Positions 12,013 to 20,927 of a DNA stretch of 64,000 nt are shown one piece after another. Both the position numbers and the translations under genes were made by a program. The DNA comes from Tepidanaerobacter syntrophicus (GTDB lineage Bacteria; Bacillota; Thermosediminibacteria; Thermosediminibacterales; Tepidanaerobacteraceae): assembly GCF_001485475.2 (NCBI RefSeq), contig NZ_DF977000.1:62001-126000 (forward strand), in the 5' to 3' direction. The notes beneath the pieces were generated by a model. The model worked only from the letters and a program-made list of their open reading frames with translations, ran no database searches and was not told where the DNA came from. How positions within the stretch are numbered: position 1 is the stretch's first letter; the number at the start of each line of letters is the position of its first letter.

Positions 12013-12779
12013 ACTCTTCAGCCAACATAAGCATTCCTTCGCTTTTTATAGCATCATCCCTTGTTATGGTAACTGTCTTTTTTTCTTATTGGCAAAAACT
12101 CAAACTCGAAAAAGAAATCATTATTAGTGTAATAAGAGCAATAGTTCAACTTGTCGCAGTGGGATATGTCTTGGAATATATCTTTGGCCTGCAAAGTCCT
12201 TTATTCACAACTCTTTTACTCATTTTTATGGCATTTAACGCAGCATATAATGCATCAAAGAGAGGAAAGGGTATAAAAAACGGCCTTGTAATATCTTTTG
12301 TATCGATTATGGCAGGCACCATGGCTACATTAATTATTCTCGTTTTTTCCGGTGCTATCCGTTATCAGCCATATCAAATTATACCTGTAGGAGGAATGAT
12401 TATAAGCAACGCAATGGTTGCATTAGGTCTATGTTACAATCAGCTTCTTTCAGATTTTAAAAACAAGCAGGATGAGATTGAAACAAAATTATCAATTGGA
12501 GCTGATATTTTACCTGCCTCTGTTAACATTATCCGTGAATCCATAAAAACCAGTATGCTTCCGACAATTGATTCCGCAAAGACACTGGGCATCGTATCGC
12601 TTCCGGGAATGATGACAGGGTTGATTCTTGCAGGAACTTCACCTCTTGAAGCTATAAAATATCAGATAATGGTAACATTTATGCTGCTTTCTACCACGTC
12701 AATATCTTCGTTCATAGCTTGTTACCTTTCATATAGGGGCTTTTTCAATGAAAGAAAACAACTGATTTATATAAAATAG
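12009..12779 (+). CDS. fetB: ABC exporter permease, FetB/UPF0014 family
   Basis: 256 aa integral membrane protein with about seven hydrophobic segments. The family block GIVSLPGMMTGLILAGTSPLEAIKYQI lies near residues 197-223 (short motif: SLPGMMTG). Its ATG overlaps the stop of fetA by four bases. Together the two genes form a complete exporter of the FetAB/YbbLM type. No gene follows on the same strand; the next gene is convergent with a 12-nt gap, and no strong terminator was seen between them. Confidence 0.82.
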   Translation: MNSSANISIPSLFIASSLVMVTVFFSYWQKLKLEKEIIISVIRAIVQLVAVGYVLEYIFGLQSPLFTTLLLIFMAFNAAYNASKRGKGIKNGLVISFVSIMAGTMATLIILVFSGAIRYQPYQIIPVGGMIISNAMVALGLCYNQLLSDFKNKQDEIETKLSIGADILPASVNIIRESIKTSMLPTIDSAKTLGIVSLPGMMTGLILAGTSPLEAIKYQIMVTFMLLSTTSISSFIACYLSYRGFFNERKQLIYIK

Positions 12780-12791
12780 TCCAATTTCAAT

Positions 12792-13592
12792 TTAAATTAC
12801 CTCAAGAAGTGTCATCATGCCTCCAAGACAGATAAAAACTGCACTTACAATCTTTTGAAGAGTTTTTTCATTTACTTTGTTCGCATAGAAACTACCAACT
12901 GTGCCGCCGGCAACTGCACCTATAGCTAAAAAGCATCCTAATATCAGATTGATATTGCCCCGCACCGCGTAACCTATGGTCGAAGAAAGAGCTGTCATTG
13001 ACATTATAAGGGTGGATGTTCCTATGGCTTTATGAAGTGGATAAGACATTATAATTATTAATGCCAGAAGAATCATTACTCCGCCTCCGGCCCCAAATAT
13101 GCCGCTTATAATACCTATACCGATTCCGACTATCACTGCCAAAACTATCTGTTGCCATCTTTTTTTAAAACGAAGTGCTCTCTTTTCAGCCTCTTTTTCA
13201 GTGCCGCCCTCATTTTTGCTGCTTCTGCTTAACATCATAATTCCTGAAATCAAAAGGAAAATCCCAAAGAGAGACGATAAAGAGCCTTCGTTAATTTGGC
13301 TTGCAAACATGGCGCCCAGTTGGGCTCCGGCAATCGATGAAACAGCAATCCATGCTCCTGCTCTAAGGTCTACATTTCCATTTTTAAAATAATTGTATGA
13401 TACGGTAAGAGAAGCGATAACATCTACAAATAGGCTCGTCCCAATTGCGGCATGCGTGTTAACATGAAAAAGCATCGTCAAAGCCGGCACAACCACCATG
13501 ACGCCGCTTGCGCCTATGAGACTTGTAATAATTCCTGTAATTATACCAACAACTATAGCAAAGAAATAAGACACCATACTCGAAAATGACAT
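12792..13592 (-). CDS. TauE/SafE family membrane permease
   Basis: 266 aa, about eight membrane segments arranged as two related halves. Glycine-rich family blocks appear in both: GIITSLIGASGVMVVVPAL near the N-terminus and GIISGIFGAGGGVMILLAL in the second half, each followed by HAAIGTSL or HKAIGTSTL. Members of this family (formerly DUF81) move sulfite, sulfonates or other organic anions across the membrane; the substrate cannot be read from sequence. It starts with ATG after an AAAGGAG site. Two tandem 20-nt repeats lie immediately upstream and may be an operator. The C-terminus faces fetB. Confidence 0.85.
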   Translation of the reverse strand: MSFSSMVSYFFAIVVGIITGIITSLIGASGVMVVVPALTMLFHVNTHAAIGTSLFVDVIASLTVSYNYFKNGNVDLRAGAWIAVSSIAGAQLGAMFASQINEGSLSSLFGIFLLISGIMMLSRSSKNEGGTEKEAEKRALRFKKRWQQIVLAVIVGIGIGIISGIFGAGGGVMILLALIIIMSYPLHKAIGTSTLIMSMTALSSTIGYAVRGNINLILGCFLAIGAVAGGTVGSFYANKVNEKTLQKIVSAVFICLGGMMTLLEVI

Positions 13593-13600
13593 CTCCTTTA

Positions 13601-13640
13601 TTCTGATAAGTTTTATATTATTCTGATAAGTTTTATAAAT
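13601..13640. repeat. Two tandem 20-nt units upstream of the TauE/SafE gene
   Basis: TTCTGATAAGTTTTATATTA is followed directly by a second unit in which the first 17 bases are identical. The pair begins 9 nt upstream of the permease start codon (it overlaps the expected promoter/leader), so it may be a repeated binding site. No regulator is identified. Confidence 0.75.
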
Positions 13641-13729
13641 GAGGTAAAAAAATTCTATAACTTGATTTTCAAGATGTCAAGATTTAAAAACATTTTTAGA
13701 TAATCATTAAAAAATTCAAGTCTTTTATT

Positions 13730-13771
13730 AAATTACCCCCATAAGCGCTATATTGCCTATGGGGGTAATTT
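13730..13771. terminator. Perfect 14-bp inverted repeat after the flavoprotein gene
   Basis: AAATTACCCCCATA (13730-13743) pairs with TATGGGGGTAATTT (13758-13771) across a 14-nt loop. It lies 35 nt past the stop of the minus-strand oxidoreductase and probably ends that transcript, but neither strand shows a proper U-tract, so it may instead protect the mRNA 3' end. Confidence 0.55.
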
Positions 13772-13805
13772 AATTATTTATTGATTTTAAAGCTTGCTAT
13801 GTTTC

Positions 13806-15749
13806 TTAAATAATCTTTGCAATTGCATAAGCTTCTTGCACTGCATCTATAAACTTTCTCGGGCTTATGCAGTCGCCTATAGCATATATTTCTTCCGTTT
13901 CATCTTTTAGGCTCTCATAAAGCTTGTTGTCAGATGTCAAGCCAGTAGCAATTATCACTGTGTCAGCATTTATAGTTTGAGTTTCTCCTTTTTCATTCTC
14001 TACGATGATTCCTTCCGGTATAATTTCTTTTAATTTCAGGCCTGTCCTACTGTTAATTTGTTCTTCTTGCAATTTCTCTAAAAGTGATAGTCTTGCAAGG
14101 TAAATAACGTCTTGGGCCACTTCAGGCAGCATATCCACTAAAGTAATATCTTTCTTGCCTTGTTCTTTAAGAAACAGCGCTGTCTCACATCCTACTAGCC
14201 CCGCGCCTACAATGACAATTTTGTCTCCTACTTCTTCATCCTTATAATTTACTAAAAGATTTGTTGCAAGCTTTACATTGCTCCTATCAATTCCAGGCAC
14301 TGCCGGAACATATGGCGCCGACCCTGTGCATACTACTACCGCATCAGGTCTCACAGATGACACGAATTCGGGCGTAACTTCTGTATTTAATCTTATATCT
14401 ACATTTGGATTTTCTTCTACTTGTTTTTTGAGCCATCTTAAATAAGCTGCTGTTTCTTTTTTGTATGCGGGAACTGCTGCTTCTATCAAATGGCCGCCTA
14501 GCTCACCGCTTTTTTCAGCAAGAATCACGCTGTGGCCTCTTTCAGCCAAGAACTTAGCCACTGTCATTCCTGCAGGACCGGCTCCGGCTACAAGAACTTG
14601 CTTTGGTTCCTTTGTTTTCGGAAGAGGCCCTTCGAATTCGCGCCCAAATTGTGGGTTAACGCTGCAAGCAGAGGATTTAGAGAAAAATACTCGATTTATA
14701 CACTGAACGCAGCGAATGCAGGGAAGAATGTCATCTTCTTTTCCGGCTTTGGCCTTTTTTGGCCAGTATGGATCTGTTACAAATTGGCGAGCTATTCCTA
14801 CAAAATCTGTTTTACCTTCTTCTAAGAGCTTTTCGCAGTATGCAGCATTCGGCAGTTTTCCATCTACAATAATAGGGATATTCACTGCCTTCTTTACCTC
14901 ATATGCATAATCCACGGCAATTCCATCTTTAACATAAGGTGTTGGAATAAGAAGGCTCATTGCATCATAGGAACCTCGTCTAAGATGTAGCGCACCAATG
15001 TTCAGTGGCTCAAGCCTTTTAGCGATTTCAATTGTTTCTTCCAGTTCTCTTCCCCCGGCAAATCCATGATCTAGAGCTATCCCAACAATAAGTGGAAAAT
15101 CATCTCCAACATTTGCACGTACACTTTCAATACATTCTAGTAGAAATCTCATGCGATTTTCAAGGCTTCCACCGTATTCGTCTTGTCTATGGTTCCAGCA
15201 AGATGAGAGGAACTGATCTCCTAAATACGCCAGAAAATGAACATAAATTGCATCAAATCCTGCCGCTTTAGCAAGACCTGCAGCTTTTCCGTAGGATTTA
15301 ACAAGCTGTTTAATTTCATCTTTTGTCAGTTCCCTTGTTTTTACGTCAGGCATTGTTAGAAGTGGTATTTCCGAAGGGCCTACCGGCCTCTTATCAGGAA
15401 GAGGTTCATCTGCTATGCGGCCTGTCCCCGGTGAAAGTTCAATTGCTATTTTTGTTCCATATTTATGAACAGTTTCAGTAAGGTCGGTAAAATATTTTAT
15501 TTCTGCGGCAGAATCAAATATGGGATAACCAAAAGTTTTTGGATAAGGATCGATATCTTTCTCAGCTTTTATATGCGCGGTAATTATTAAACCCGCCCCA
15601 CCTTTGGCTCTTTCTTCATAATACTTAACAAATCTATCAGTGTACTTATCGCATACAGTAAAATTGGCATGTAAAGGTGAAAGAACAATACGGTTCTTCA
15701 AAGTCATAGATCCAATATTTGCCGGTTCAAAAAGTTTTGGATACTTCAT
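13806..15749 (-). CDS. NADH:flavin oxidoreductase, 2-enoate/2,4-dienoyl-CoA reductase type
   Basis: 647 aa three-domain flavoprotein. Residues about 1-350 form an old-yellow-enzyme TIM barrel (KNRIVLSPLHANF, EYGGSLENR). Four cysteines follow in CIRCVQC plus a cysteine 12 residues later, as in 4Fe-4S members. The C-terminal half has two dinucleotide-binding folds (VLVAGAGPAGMTVAK and IVIVGAGLVGCETAL) and ends in an FAD-contact motif (YAIGDC). Such enzymes reduce activated C=C bonds of enoates or dienoyl-CoA. The loop that normally reads HGAHGYL is here HFLAYL, lacking the second histidine, so the substrate may differ. It starts with ATG after AAGGAGG and is probably monocistronic. Confidence 0.88.
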   Translation of the reverse strand: MKYPKLFEPANIGSMTLKNRIVLSPLHANFTVCDKYTDRFVKYYEERAKGGAGLIITAHIKAEKDIDPYPKTFGYPIFDSAAEIKYFTDLTETVHKYGTKIAIELSPGTGRIADEPLPDKRPVGPSEIPLLTMPDVKTRELTKDEIKQLVKSYGKAAGLAKAAGFDAIYVHFLAYLGDQFLSSCWNHRQDEYGGSLENRMRFLLECIESVRANVGDDFPLIVGIALDHGFAGGRELEETIEIAKRLEPLNIGALHLRRGSYDAMSLLIPTPYVKDGIAVDYAYEVKKAVNIPIIVDGKLPNAAYCEKLLEEGKTDFVGIARQFVTDPYWPKKAKAGKEDDILPCIRCVQCINRVFFSKSSACSVNPQFGREFEGPLPKTKEPKQVLVAGAGPAGMTVAKFLAERGHSVILAEKSGELGGHLIEAAVPAYKKETAAYLRWLKKQVEENPNVDIRLNTEVTPEFVSSVRPDAVVVCTGSAPYVPAVPGIDRSNVKLATNLLVNYKDEEVGDKIVIVGAGLVGCETALFLKEQGKKDITLVDMLPEVAQDVIYLARLSLLEKLQEEQINSRTGLKLKEIIPEGIIVENEKGETQTINADTVIIATGLTSDNKLYESLKDETEEIYAIGDCISPRKFIDAVQEAYAIAKII

Positions 15750-15889
15750 GATAAGACCTCCTTATAATCTTTTCATTGGCCTTTAAAACTTGAATCTGTT
15801 TAAACCATGAAGTCCGAACTAAACCTTTAAATCTTTGCGCTATTTTTCGTTAGTTTTACATCACCCCTTTTTGTAAGTTTTATAACACA

Positions 15890-15950
15890 AAAAGCCCTAC
15901 ATTGTCTGATTACATGGGATTTACCGCAAATAATAGACTTTTGGGCTTTT
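15890..15950 (-). terminator. Possible long-loop terminator after ppx
   Basis: AAAAGCCC (15890-15897) and GGGCTTTT (15943-15950) are complementary and, on the minus strand, the second arm runs into TTTTTG. The 45-nt loop is long for a terminator. Otherwise the 270-nt gap between ppx and the flavoprotein holds no gene that I would support. Confidence 0.4.
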
Positions 15951-16020
15951 ATAGTTTGTATGAATCTGAGCATTTTTCGTTTTATTAAGTTGATAATAAA
16001 AAGATAATCCAAATGTTTGA

Positions 16021-16962
16021 CTAAACAGATGAGTCCGTGCGTAATTCAAGATTTTCTACAAGATAAGCTTCCATGATATCTGATTCGCTTACTGTAATTT
16101 GGCTAATATTAAAATCTTCCATGATTGATTTGGCTATTAAAACTCCTGCTGTAATAATATCGGCTCTCTGCGGCATAAGGCCTTTAACCTTTAGTCTTTC
16201 TTCTGATGTTTTAAAAAGCAGTTTTAAAAATATGTCATCAATAGTCTGCTTATTTAACACATATCCATGAACTTTATTAGAATCGTAAACCTCCAGTTCT
16301 TGTGCGACAGCAGCAAGGGTTGTTAAGGTTCCGCCTACTCCAATAACAGTTACTTCTTTGCTTTCTTTAACTTTCTTAAAATAATCGGCAAAATCCTTTA
16401 TCATCAGGTCAATTTGTTTGCGAGCTTGGGCAATTTCGTTAAAAGCAGGCGGATCTGACTTTATATACTTCTGTGTCCATCTGACTGCTCCGATAGGCAA
16501 GCTCTCGGCTTTTTCTATCTTTTCATCGTCGCCTAAAACAAATTCCGTTGAGTTTCCGCCTATATCTATTACCAAAGAAACTTCAACTGTTTTAAGTCCT
16601 AGCCTTGCTCCAAAAAACGACAAGAGAGCTTCTCGCTCTCCTGAAAGAATTTCTACATTAATTCCTATTTCTTTTGTCTTTTCTAAAAGTGCGCTGCTAT
16701 TAGATGCTTCTCTGAGAGCGCTTGTCCCAAAAGCAAAAATCCTTTCACTTCCGAGGGATTTTGCCTTATTTCGAAAATTTACAAGGGCTGAGACAGTATC
16801 GCTTATTGACTTTTCATCAAGTATATTGTTTTGATTTACTCCTCGGCCAAGACGCGTAGTTATGAGATCTCTTGCCACAGGAATAACCTCGCCCTTGGAA
16901 GAGATATCCGCCACCAGCAATCTTATTGAATTAGAGCCCAGGTCTATCACTGCAGCCCTCAT
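16021..16962 (-). CDS. ppx: Ppx/GppA exopolyphosphatase family protein
   Basis: 313 aa, the short single-module form. It has the actin-like phosphate loops: AVIDLGSNSIRLLVAD at the N-terminus, LVIDIGGNSTEFVLG in the middle and VIGVGGTLTTLAAV near residue 215. Enzymes of this family remove terminal phosphate from polyphosphate or the pentaphosphate of (p)ppGpp; the C-terminal HD extension of long Ppx forms is missing. It is the last gene of the spoVB-mazG-hup-divIC-yabR-ppx series, about 90 nt after yabR. In many clostridia ppx follows yabR, which supports the call. Confidence 0.88.
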   Translation of the reverse strand: MRAAVIDLGSNSIRLLVADISSKGEVIPVARDLITTRLGRGVNQNNILDEKSISDTVSALVNFRNKAKSLGSERIFAFGTSALREASNSSALLEKTKEIGINVEILSGEREALLSFFGARLGLKTVEVSLVIDIGGNSTEFVLGDDEKIEKAESLPIGAVRWTQKYIKSDPPAFNEIAQARKQIDLMIKDFADYFKKVKESKEVTVIGVGGTLTTLAAVAQELEVYDSNKVHGYVLNKQTIDDIFLKLLFKTSEERLKVKGLMPQRADIITAGVLIAKSIMEDFNISQITVSESDIMEAYLVENLELRTDSSV

Positions 16963-17054
16963 AAATTAATTCCTTCCCAAATAAAATATAATCTTGATAA
17001 GTCCTGCAAACCATCATCGTTTATAAAAGTGGATGGTTTTCTGTTTCATTCAAA

Positions 17055-17450
17055 TTACAATACTTTTCTTTTTCCATATGACCCTGAGCCGCGCTTGGAT
17101 TCATTATTTTTCTTAATGTCCAGCAATCTTTCTTCGCTATCCTTTAAGAACTTAGATAATTTGTCTTCAAAGCTAAGCTCTTCTTGTTTGGGCTTTCTGT
17201 GGCTATTGTTGGAACTTTCCTTTGTTTTACGGATTGAAAGGCTGATTTTGCCGTCTGGTGAAATCGAGATGACTTTAACTTTTACGACGTCGTTTTGCTT
17301 AAGAAAATCATTGACATCCTTCACAAAGCTATCTGCCACCTCAGAGATATGAACAAGTCCCGTCACTCCATCTGAAAGTTCAACAAAAGCTCCAAACTTG
17401 GTAATTCCTGTTACTTTTCCTTCTACAATTTGGCCTACCTCAACAGGCAT
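17055..17450 (-). CDS. yabR: S1-domain RNA-binding protein YabR
   Basis: 131 aa. Residues 1-72 are an S1 domain (GQIVEGKVTGITKFGAFVEL, GLVHISEVA, GKISLSIRK) and the remaining 60 residues are a charged, probably disordered tail ending in GKRKVL. It resembles Bacillus general stress protein 13/YabR, an RNA- or ribosome-associated protein. It starts with ATG after AAAGGAGG. The position just after divIC is the conserved Firmicute arrangement. Confidence 0.88.
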   Translation of the reverse strand: MPVEVGQIVEGKVTGITKFGAFVELSDGVTGLVHISEVADSFVKDVNDFLKQNDVVKVKVISISPDGKISLSIRKTKESSNNSHRKPKQEELSFEDKLSKFLKDSEERLLDIKKNNESKRGSGSYGKRKVL

Positions 17451-17531
17451 ACTTAAAAAATTCCTCCTTTAGAATCTTCCTTCAATTATTCATTATACTT
17501 AAAGTTTGCAGATTCGTCAATAAAGAACCGG

Positions 17532-17816
17532 TTATTTTAAAGTTTTAATGCCTTTATATATGTATTCTCCGGGTTTTACCAAACCCAATTCGTCTCGTGC
17601 AACCTTTTCAATGTATTCATCGGTTTGAAGAAGGTTTATTTCATTTTGAAGCTGCGTTTTTTGATTCATCGCTTCCTCAATTCTGGCTTTGAGTTGCTTT
17701 TCTTCCTTTGCAAGGCTTATCATTTTAAACTGTTGCATTACAAGAGTAGACAATATGTAAGCTACAAAGAGCAAAAGCAGTAAATGCCGCATTTTAAACT
17801 TATTTTTGCCTCTCAT
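17532..17816 (-). CDS. divIC: Septum formation initiator DivIC/FtsB-like
   Basis: Small bitopic membrane protein: a basic N-terminus (MRGKNKFKMRHLL), one membrane segment (LLLLFVAYILSTLVM) and an outside coiled coil (LKARIEEAMNQKTQLQNEINLL), ending in the family motif EYIEKVARDELGLVKPGEYIYK. It takes part in divisome assembly with FtsL. The frame is open from TTG at 17825, but the GGAAGG site fits the ATG at 17816 better, giving 94 aa. It follows hup and precedes yabR as in Bacillus, except that yabP and yabQ are missing. Confidence 0.88.
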   Translation of the reverse strand: MRGKNKFKMRHLLLLLFVAYILSTLVMQQFKMISLAKEEKQLKARIEEAMNQKTQLQNEINLLQTDEYIEKVARDELGLVKPGEYIYKGIKTLK

Positions 17817-17929
17817 TTCAACCAAACCTTCCGATTATTTTGTTATATAGTAGATTTCGATGTTTTTTTGCAAAGTCCTTCAAGTAAGCAATAATTAATT
17901 TTTAATCGGCTATCGGCTGCTTTCATATA

Positions 17930-17958
17930 CAAAAACAGGCCTTTTCAGACCTGCTTTT
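17930..17958 (-). terminator. Terminator after hup
   Basis: On the minus strand AGCAGGTC pairs with GGCCTGTT around a short loop and is followed by TTTTT (17930-17935). It lies 15 nt past the hup stop and would separate hup from divIC. Confidence 0.75.
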
Positions 17959-17972
17959 GAGAGGATTACTCT

Positions 17973-18248
17973 CTACTTATTAATATTATCTTTTAAGGCT
18001 TTGCCCGGTTTGAAGGCCGGAACGCTGGCCGCGGGGATGTCTATCTCTTCGCCCGTTTGAGGATTGCGGCCTTTTCTCGCGCTCCTCTCTCTAACTTCAA
18101 ATGTTCCGAATCCTACTAATTGGACTTTGTCGCCTTTCGCGAGAGCTTCTTCAACTGCTTCAATGAAAGCATTGAGAGCTTTTTCAGAATCCTTTTTCGT
18201 CAGACCGCTTTTTTCGGCCATCATAGAAATTAATTCAGCTTTGTTCAC
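17973..18248 (-). CDS. hup: DNA-binding protein HU
   Basis: 91 aa histone-like protein with the full HU signature [21 protein letters not shown] and end [15 protein letters not shown] dimers bend DNA and organise the nucleoid. The start is GTG at 18246-18248, set by an AGGAGGG site 7 nt away. It lies between mazG and divIC, where Bacillus has rqcP (yabO), yabP and yabQ; HU next to mazG is common in clostridia. An upstream TTGGCA box in the 80-nt gap may be part of its own promoter, but no clear -10 is spaced from it. Confidence 0.95.
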   Translation of the reverse strand: MNKAELISMMAEKSGLTKKDSEKALNAFIEAVEEALAKGDKVQLVGFGTFEVRERSARKGRNPQTGEEIDIPAASVPAFKPGKALKDNINK

Positions 18249-18328
18249 AAGATTCCCTCCTTGATGTTAATTAATTACATATTGGATATTCTTCATAAAA
18301 TGCCAAAATCCTTCTTTTTAAAGGCATT

Positions 18329-19132
18329 TTACAATTTTTTTTCTTGATTTTTGCTTTTTTCCCAAAGCGCATCCATTTCCTGTAAATTCATATCAGATAA
18401 GGTTTTGTCAGATCTTGCCGCTTCTGCCTCTAAAAACTTAAATCTTTTAATAAATTTTTTCACTGCATAATCCAATGCAAGTTCCGGCTCAACCTTTAAA
18501 AATCTCGCCACATTTATGCAAGCAAAAAGCAGGTCCCCAAATTCTTCCTCTATTTTTTCCTGATTTTTTGTAGCATATGCTTCTTTAAGTTCATCCAATT
18601 CTTCATATACTTTATCAAAGGCTCCGCTAATATCGTCCCAGTCAAAGCCAATTCTTGCAGCCTTTTCCTGGACTTTATAAGCCTTCATTAAAGCAGGCAG
18701 CGCTTTAGGCAGCTGCATCATGCTTTCGGATTCGGTTTTCATATCTTTTTCTTCGCGCTTGATTTCTTCCCAATTTTTCAGGACTTCATCTGTTCCTTCC
18801 ACTGTAATGTTTCCAAATATATGAGGATGACGCCTAATCATTTTTTCGCACACTGTTTCGATTACATCACCTATCTCAAAACTGCCTCGTTCTTCTGCAA
18901 GACGGCTGTGAAATACCACTTGCAGTAGTAAATCTCCAAGCTCCTCTTTAAGATCTTCTTCATTTTTCCTATCAATGGCATCGATTACTTCATATGCCTC
19001 TTCAATAAGAAAAGGTTTTAAGGTTTCATGGGTTTGGGATTTATCCCATGGACAGCCCGGTTCTCCTCTAAGCTGTGCCATTATATACACCAAATCATCC
19101 AGACTTCTCAGGCTTTGTTTAGACATCGTCAT
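18329..19132 (-). CDS. mazG: Nucleoside triphosphate pyrophosphohydrolase MazG
   Basis: 267 aa with two MazG modules. The first has CPWDKSQTHETLKPFLIEEA and ELGDLLLQVVFHS; the second has EELDELKEA and EEEFGDLLFACINVARF. The acidic ExxE residues that bind magnesium are present. It hydrolyses NTPs, probably damaged ones, to NMP and pyrophosphate. The N-terminal tetrapyrrole-methylase-like domain of Bacillus YabN is not present. The first ATG touches the spoVB stop (TAA-ATG); the ATG two codons later (19126) is better spaced from the GAGGGGG site. Confidence 0.92.
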   Translation of the reverse strand: MTMSKQSLRSLDDLVYIMAQLRGEPGCPWDKSQTHETLKPFLIEEAYEVIDAIDRKNEEDLKEELGDLLLQVVFHSRLAEERGSFEIGDVIETVCEKMIRRHPHIFGNITVEGTDEVLKNWEEIKREEKDMKTESESMMQLPKALPALMKAYKVQEKAARIGFDWDDISGAFDKVYEELDELKEAYATKNQEKIEEEFGDLLFACINVARFLKVEPELALDYAVKKFIKRFKFLEAEAARSDKTLSDMNLQEMDALWEKSKNQEKKL

Positions 19133-20737
19133 TTACCCCCTCAGTAATCCAAATTTGTTAAAAAACGCTATTATTCGCTGATTGCCCGGTAAAAACTCCA
19201 AATCAGATTTCTTTATGCCCCCCACAGCAATCAAGGCCAATCCATAAATTGCAGCCCCTAACACTATCGCCACAAGTGTCGCCTTATTTTGAGAGAGACC
19301 TAAGGCCATAAACCCTGTATGGGATACATATGCAGTAATTCCCATAATACCGCTTGCCAATGCCGGCTTTAGGAGCATATGTTTTAAGTCAAAGACCGCA
19401 TCAGTCAATTTTATTACCATAAAGCAATTTAAGATTGACGGCACTAAATAACCTATGACTGTTCCAAGAGCAGCGCCTTTTATATTTATAGATGGCATTG
19501 CCGTGAGAAAATAATTGATAAAAATTTTAATTAAAGCGCCAAATACCATATTCCTTACAGGGACTCCCGCGTATCCCACTCCTTGAAGTATACCTGTGGT
19601 AGTTTGTGTAAGGGCTAAAAACACCACTCCCCATGCAAGAATTTGAAGGGACATTCCTGCTTCTGCGTTGTTATAAAGGAGTAGGGTTATAGGAGTTGCA
19701 AGTACATACATCCCTACCGCTGATGGCAATCCAAAGATTATGCTCATTCGCATGCCTGTTTCAGATCTTTCGGCAACCATTTGCCTATTTTTCAAAACTA
19801 CAGCCTCAGAAATTGCAGGCACCAAAGTTGCTGATAATGCAACAGTTATAACAACCGGCAGATTTATAAGAGGAACCGCCATACCACTTAACTGGCCAAA
19901 AAGTTCTGCTGCCCTCTTTACCGAAAAACCTGCATCCTGTAGGCGACTGCTGACTATAGCCGCATCAGCCATGCTCATCATCGGGCTTATAAGGCCGCCT
20001 AGTGTAACAGGAACTGCAAATATAAAAAGTCTGTTTATAATATGTAGGGGATTTTCCAGACTGCCGCTTTCATCTAATAAGATTTGCGCATCAAATGTTC
20101 TTTTTCGTCTGTAATAAATTGCAATAAGTACAATAAGTCCCATAACGGAACCTGCTACAGGACCGAAAGCAGCTCCTGCCGCAGCATATTCCACCCCATA
20201 TGGCAAAAGCATATATGCCAAAATAAATACGGCAATCACTCTTCCTATCTGTTCTACTATTTGTGAAACAGCAGAGGGGGTCATATCCTGCAATCCCTGA
20301 AAAAATCCTCTAAAGCAAGACATTATTGAAACAAAAAAGATGGCCGGCGATATACTTAAAATCGAATAAAATGCCTTGGGGTTTTTATATATTTTTACTG
20401 CCAGCCAATTTGCGCCAAAGCCCAACAAAACAGTTAAACCAAGGCCGATAATTGTAAGGACTATCATAGAAACCTTAAATATCCTATGGGCATTTTTAAA
20501 TCTGCCAATAGCAACATCTTCTGAAACCATCTTAGATATTGCTGTTGGAATGCCGGCTGTAGATATTGACAGCAATATCAAGTATATCGGATATGCCATT
20601 TGATAAAGTCCCATGCCTTCATCTTTTATAAGCCTTGCCAGCGGAATCCGATATACCGCTCCTAATACTTTTACGACAAGGCCTGCCGCAGCTAGTATAA
20701 ATGCTCCTTTTAGAAAAGAATCCTTTTTTTCAGTCAA
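19133..20737 (-). CDS. spoVB: SpoVB/YabM-like MOP-superfamily lipid or polysaccharide flippase
   Basis: About 534 aa with around 14 membrane segments; the N-terminus KKDSFLKGAFILAAAGLVVK and the VYRIPLARL segment are typical of the SpoVB/YtgP group. Relatives are lipid II or polysaccharide flippases or spore-cortex factors. The frame is open from ATG at 20755, but the predicted transcript begins near 20763, which would leave almost no leader; TTG at 20735-20737 has an AAAGGCGG site 7 nt upstream and is preferred. It is directly followed by mazG, as yabM-yabN in Bacillus. Whether the organism sporulates cannot be told from this gene, because MurJ-like functions are also known in the family. 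Confidence 0.85.
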   Translation of the reverse strand: MTEKKDSFLKGAFILAAAGLVVKVLGAVYRIPLARLIKDEGMGLYQMAYPIYLILLSISTAGIPTAISKMVSEDVAIGRFKNAHRIFKVSMIVLTIIGLGLTVLLGFGANWLAVKIYKNPKAFYSILSISPAIFFVSIMSCFRGFFQGLQDMTPSAVSQIVEQIGRVIAVFILAYMLLPYGVEYAAAGAAFGPVAGSVMGLIVLIAIYYRRKRTFDAQILLDESGSLENPLHIINRLFIFAVPVTLGGLISPMMSMADAAIVSSRLQDAGFSVKRAAELFGQLSGMAVPLINLPVVITVALSATLVPAISEAVVLKNRQMVAERSETGMRMSIIFGLPSAVGMYVLATPITLLLYNNAEAGMSLQILAWGVVFLALTQTTTGILQGVGYAGVPVRNMVFGALIKIFINYFLTAMPSINIKGAALGTVIGYLVPSILNCFMVIKLTDAVFDLKHMLLKPALASGIMGITAYVSHTGFMALGLSQNKATLVAIVLGAAIYGLALIAVGGIKKSDLEFLPGNQRIIAFFNKFGLLRG

Positions 20738-20769
20738 GAAAAATCCGCCTTTCATTTAAGTTCCTAATT

Positions 20770-20799
20770 ATTATAGTCTATTTACTCTAGTATGGGCAA
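20770..20799 (-). promoter_or_regulatory. Promoter of the spoVB-mazG unit
   Basis: On the minus strand TTGCCC (20794-20799) and TATAAT (20770-20775) are 18 nt apart. Transcription would start only about 8 nt before the upstream ATG, which favours the downstream TTG start. Confidence 0.65.
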
Positions 20800-20817
20800 C
20801 ATCTTTGATTAAAAAGA

Positions 20818-20845
20818 TTGGTCAATTTTCGTATACAAGTATACT
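20818..20845 (+). promoter_or_regulatory. Distal pckA promoter overlapped by a GTATAC palindrome
   Basis: TTGGTC (20818-20823), 16 nt, TATACT (20840-20845). The inverted repeat GTATACAAGTATAC (20831-20844) covers the spacer end and the -10. It differs at one of 14 positions from half of the palindrome at the citrate synthase-like promoter (50921-50934). Inferred to be an operator for a shared regulator. Confidence 0.5.
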
Positions 20846-20927
20846 TGCTTTTTATATAAAATTCCTTGAAAACATGACCATTGATTAGCTATATCATTTT
20901 CCTTGCTCAAAATAATTCATTATAAGA

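Noticed and set aside
15827-16012. 61-aa open frame on the minus strand between ppx and the flavoprotein gene
   Set aside because: No convincing ribosome site, spans the candidate terminator hairpin, and composition looks like translated A/T-rich intergenic DNA.
18298-18331. Terminator between mazG and hup
   Set aside because: The 8-bp stem (AAAATGCC/GGCATTTT) has an 18-nt loop and its T-run is on the wrong strand for mazG.
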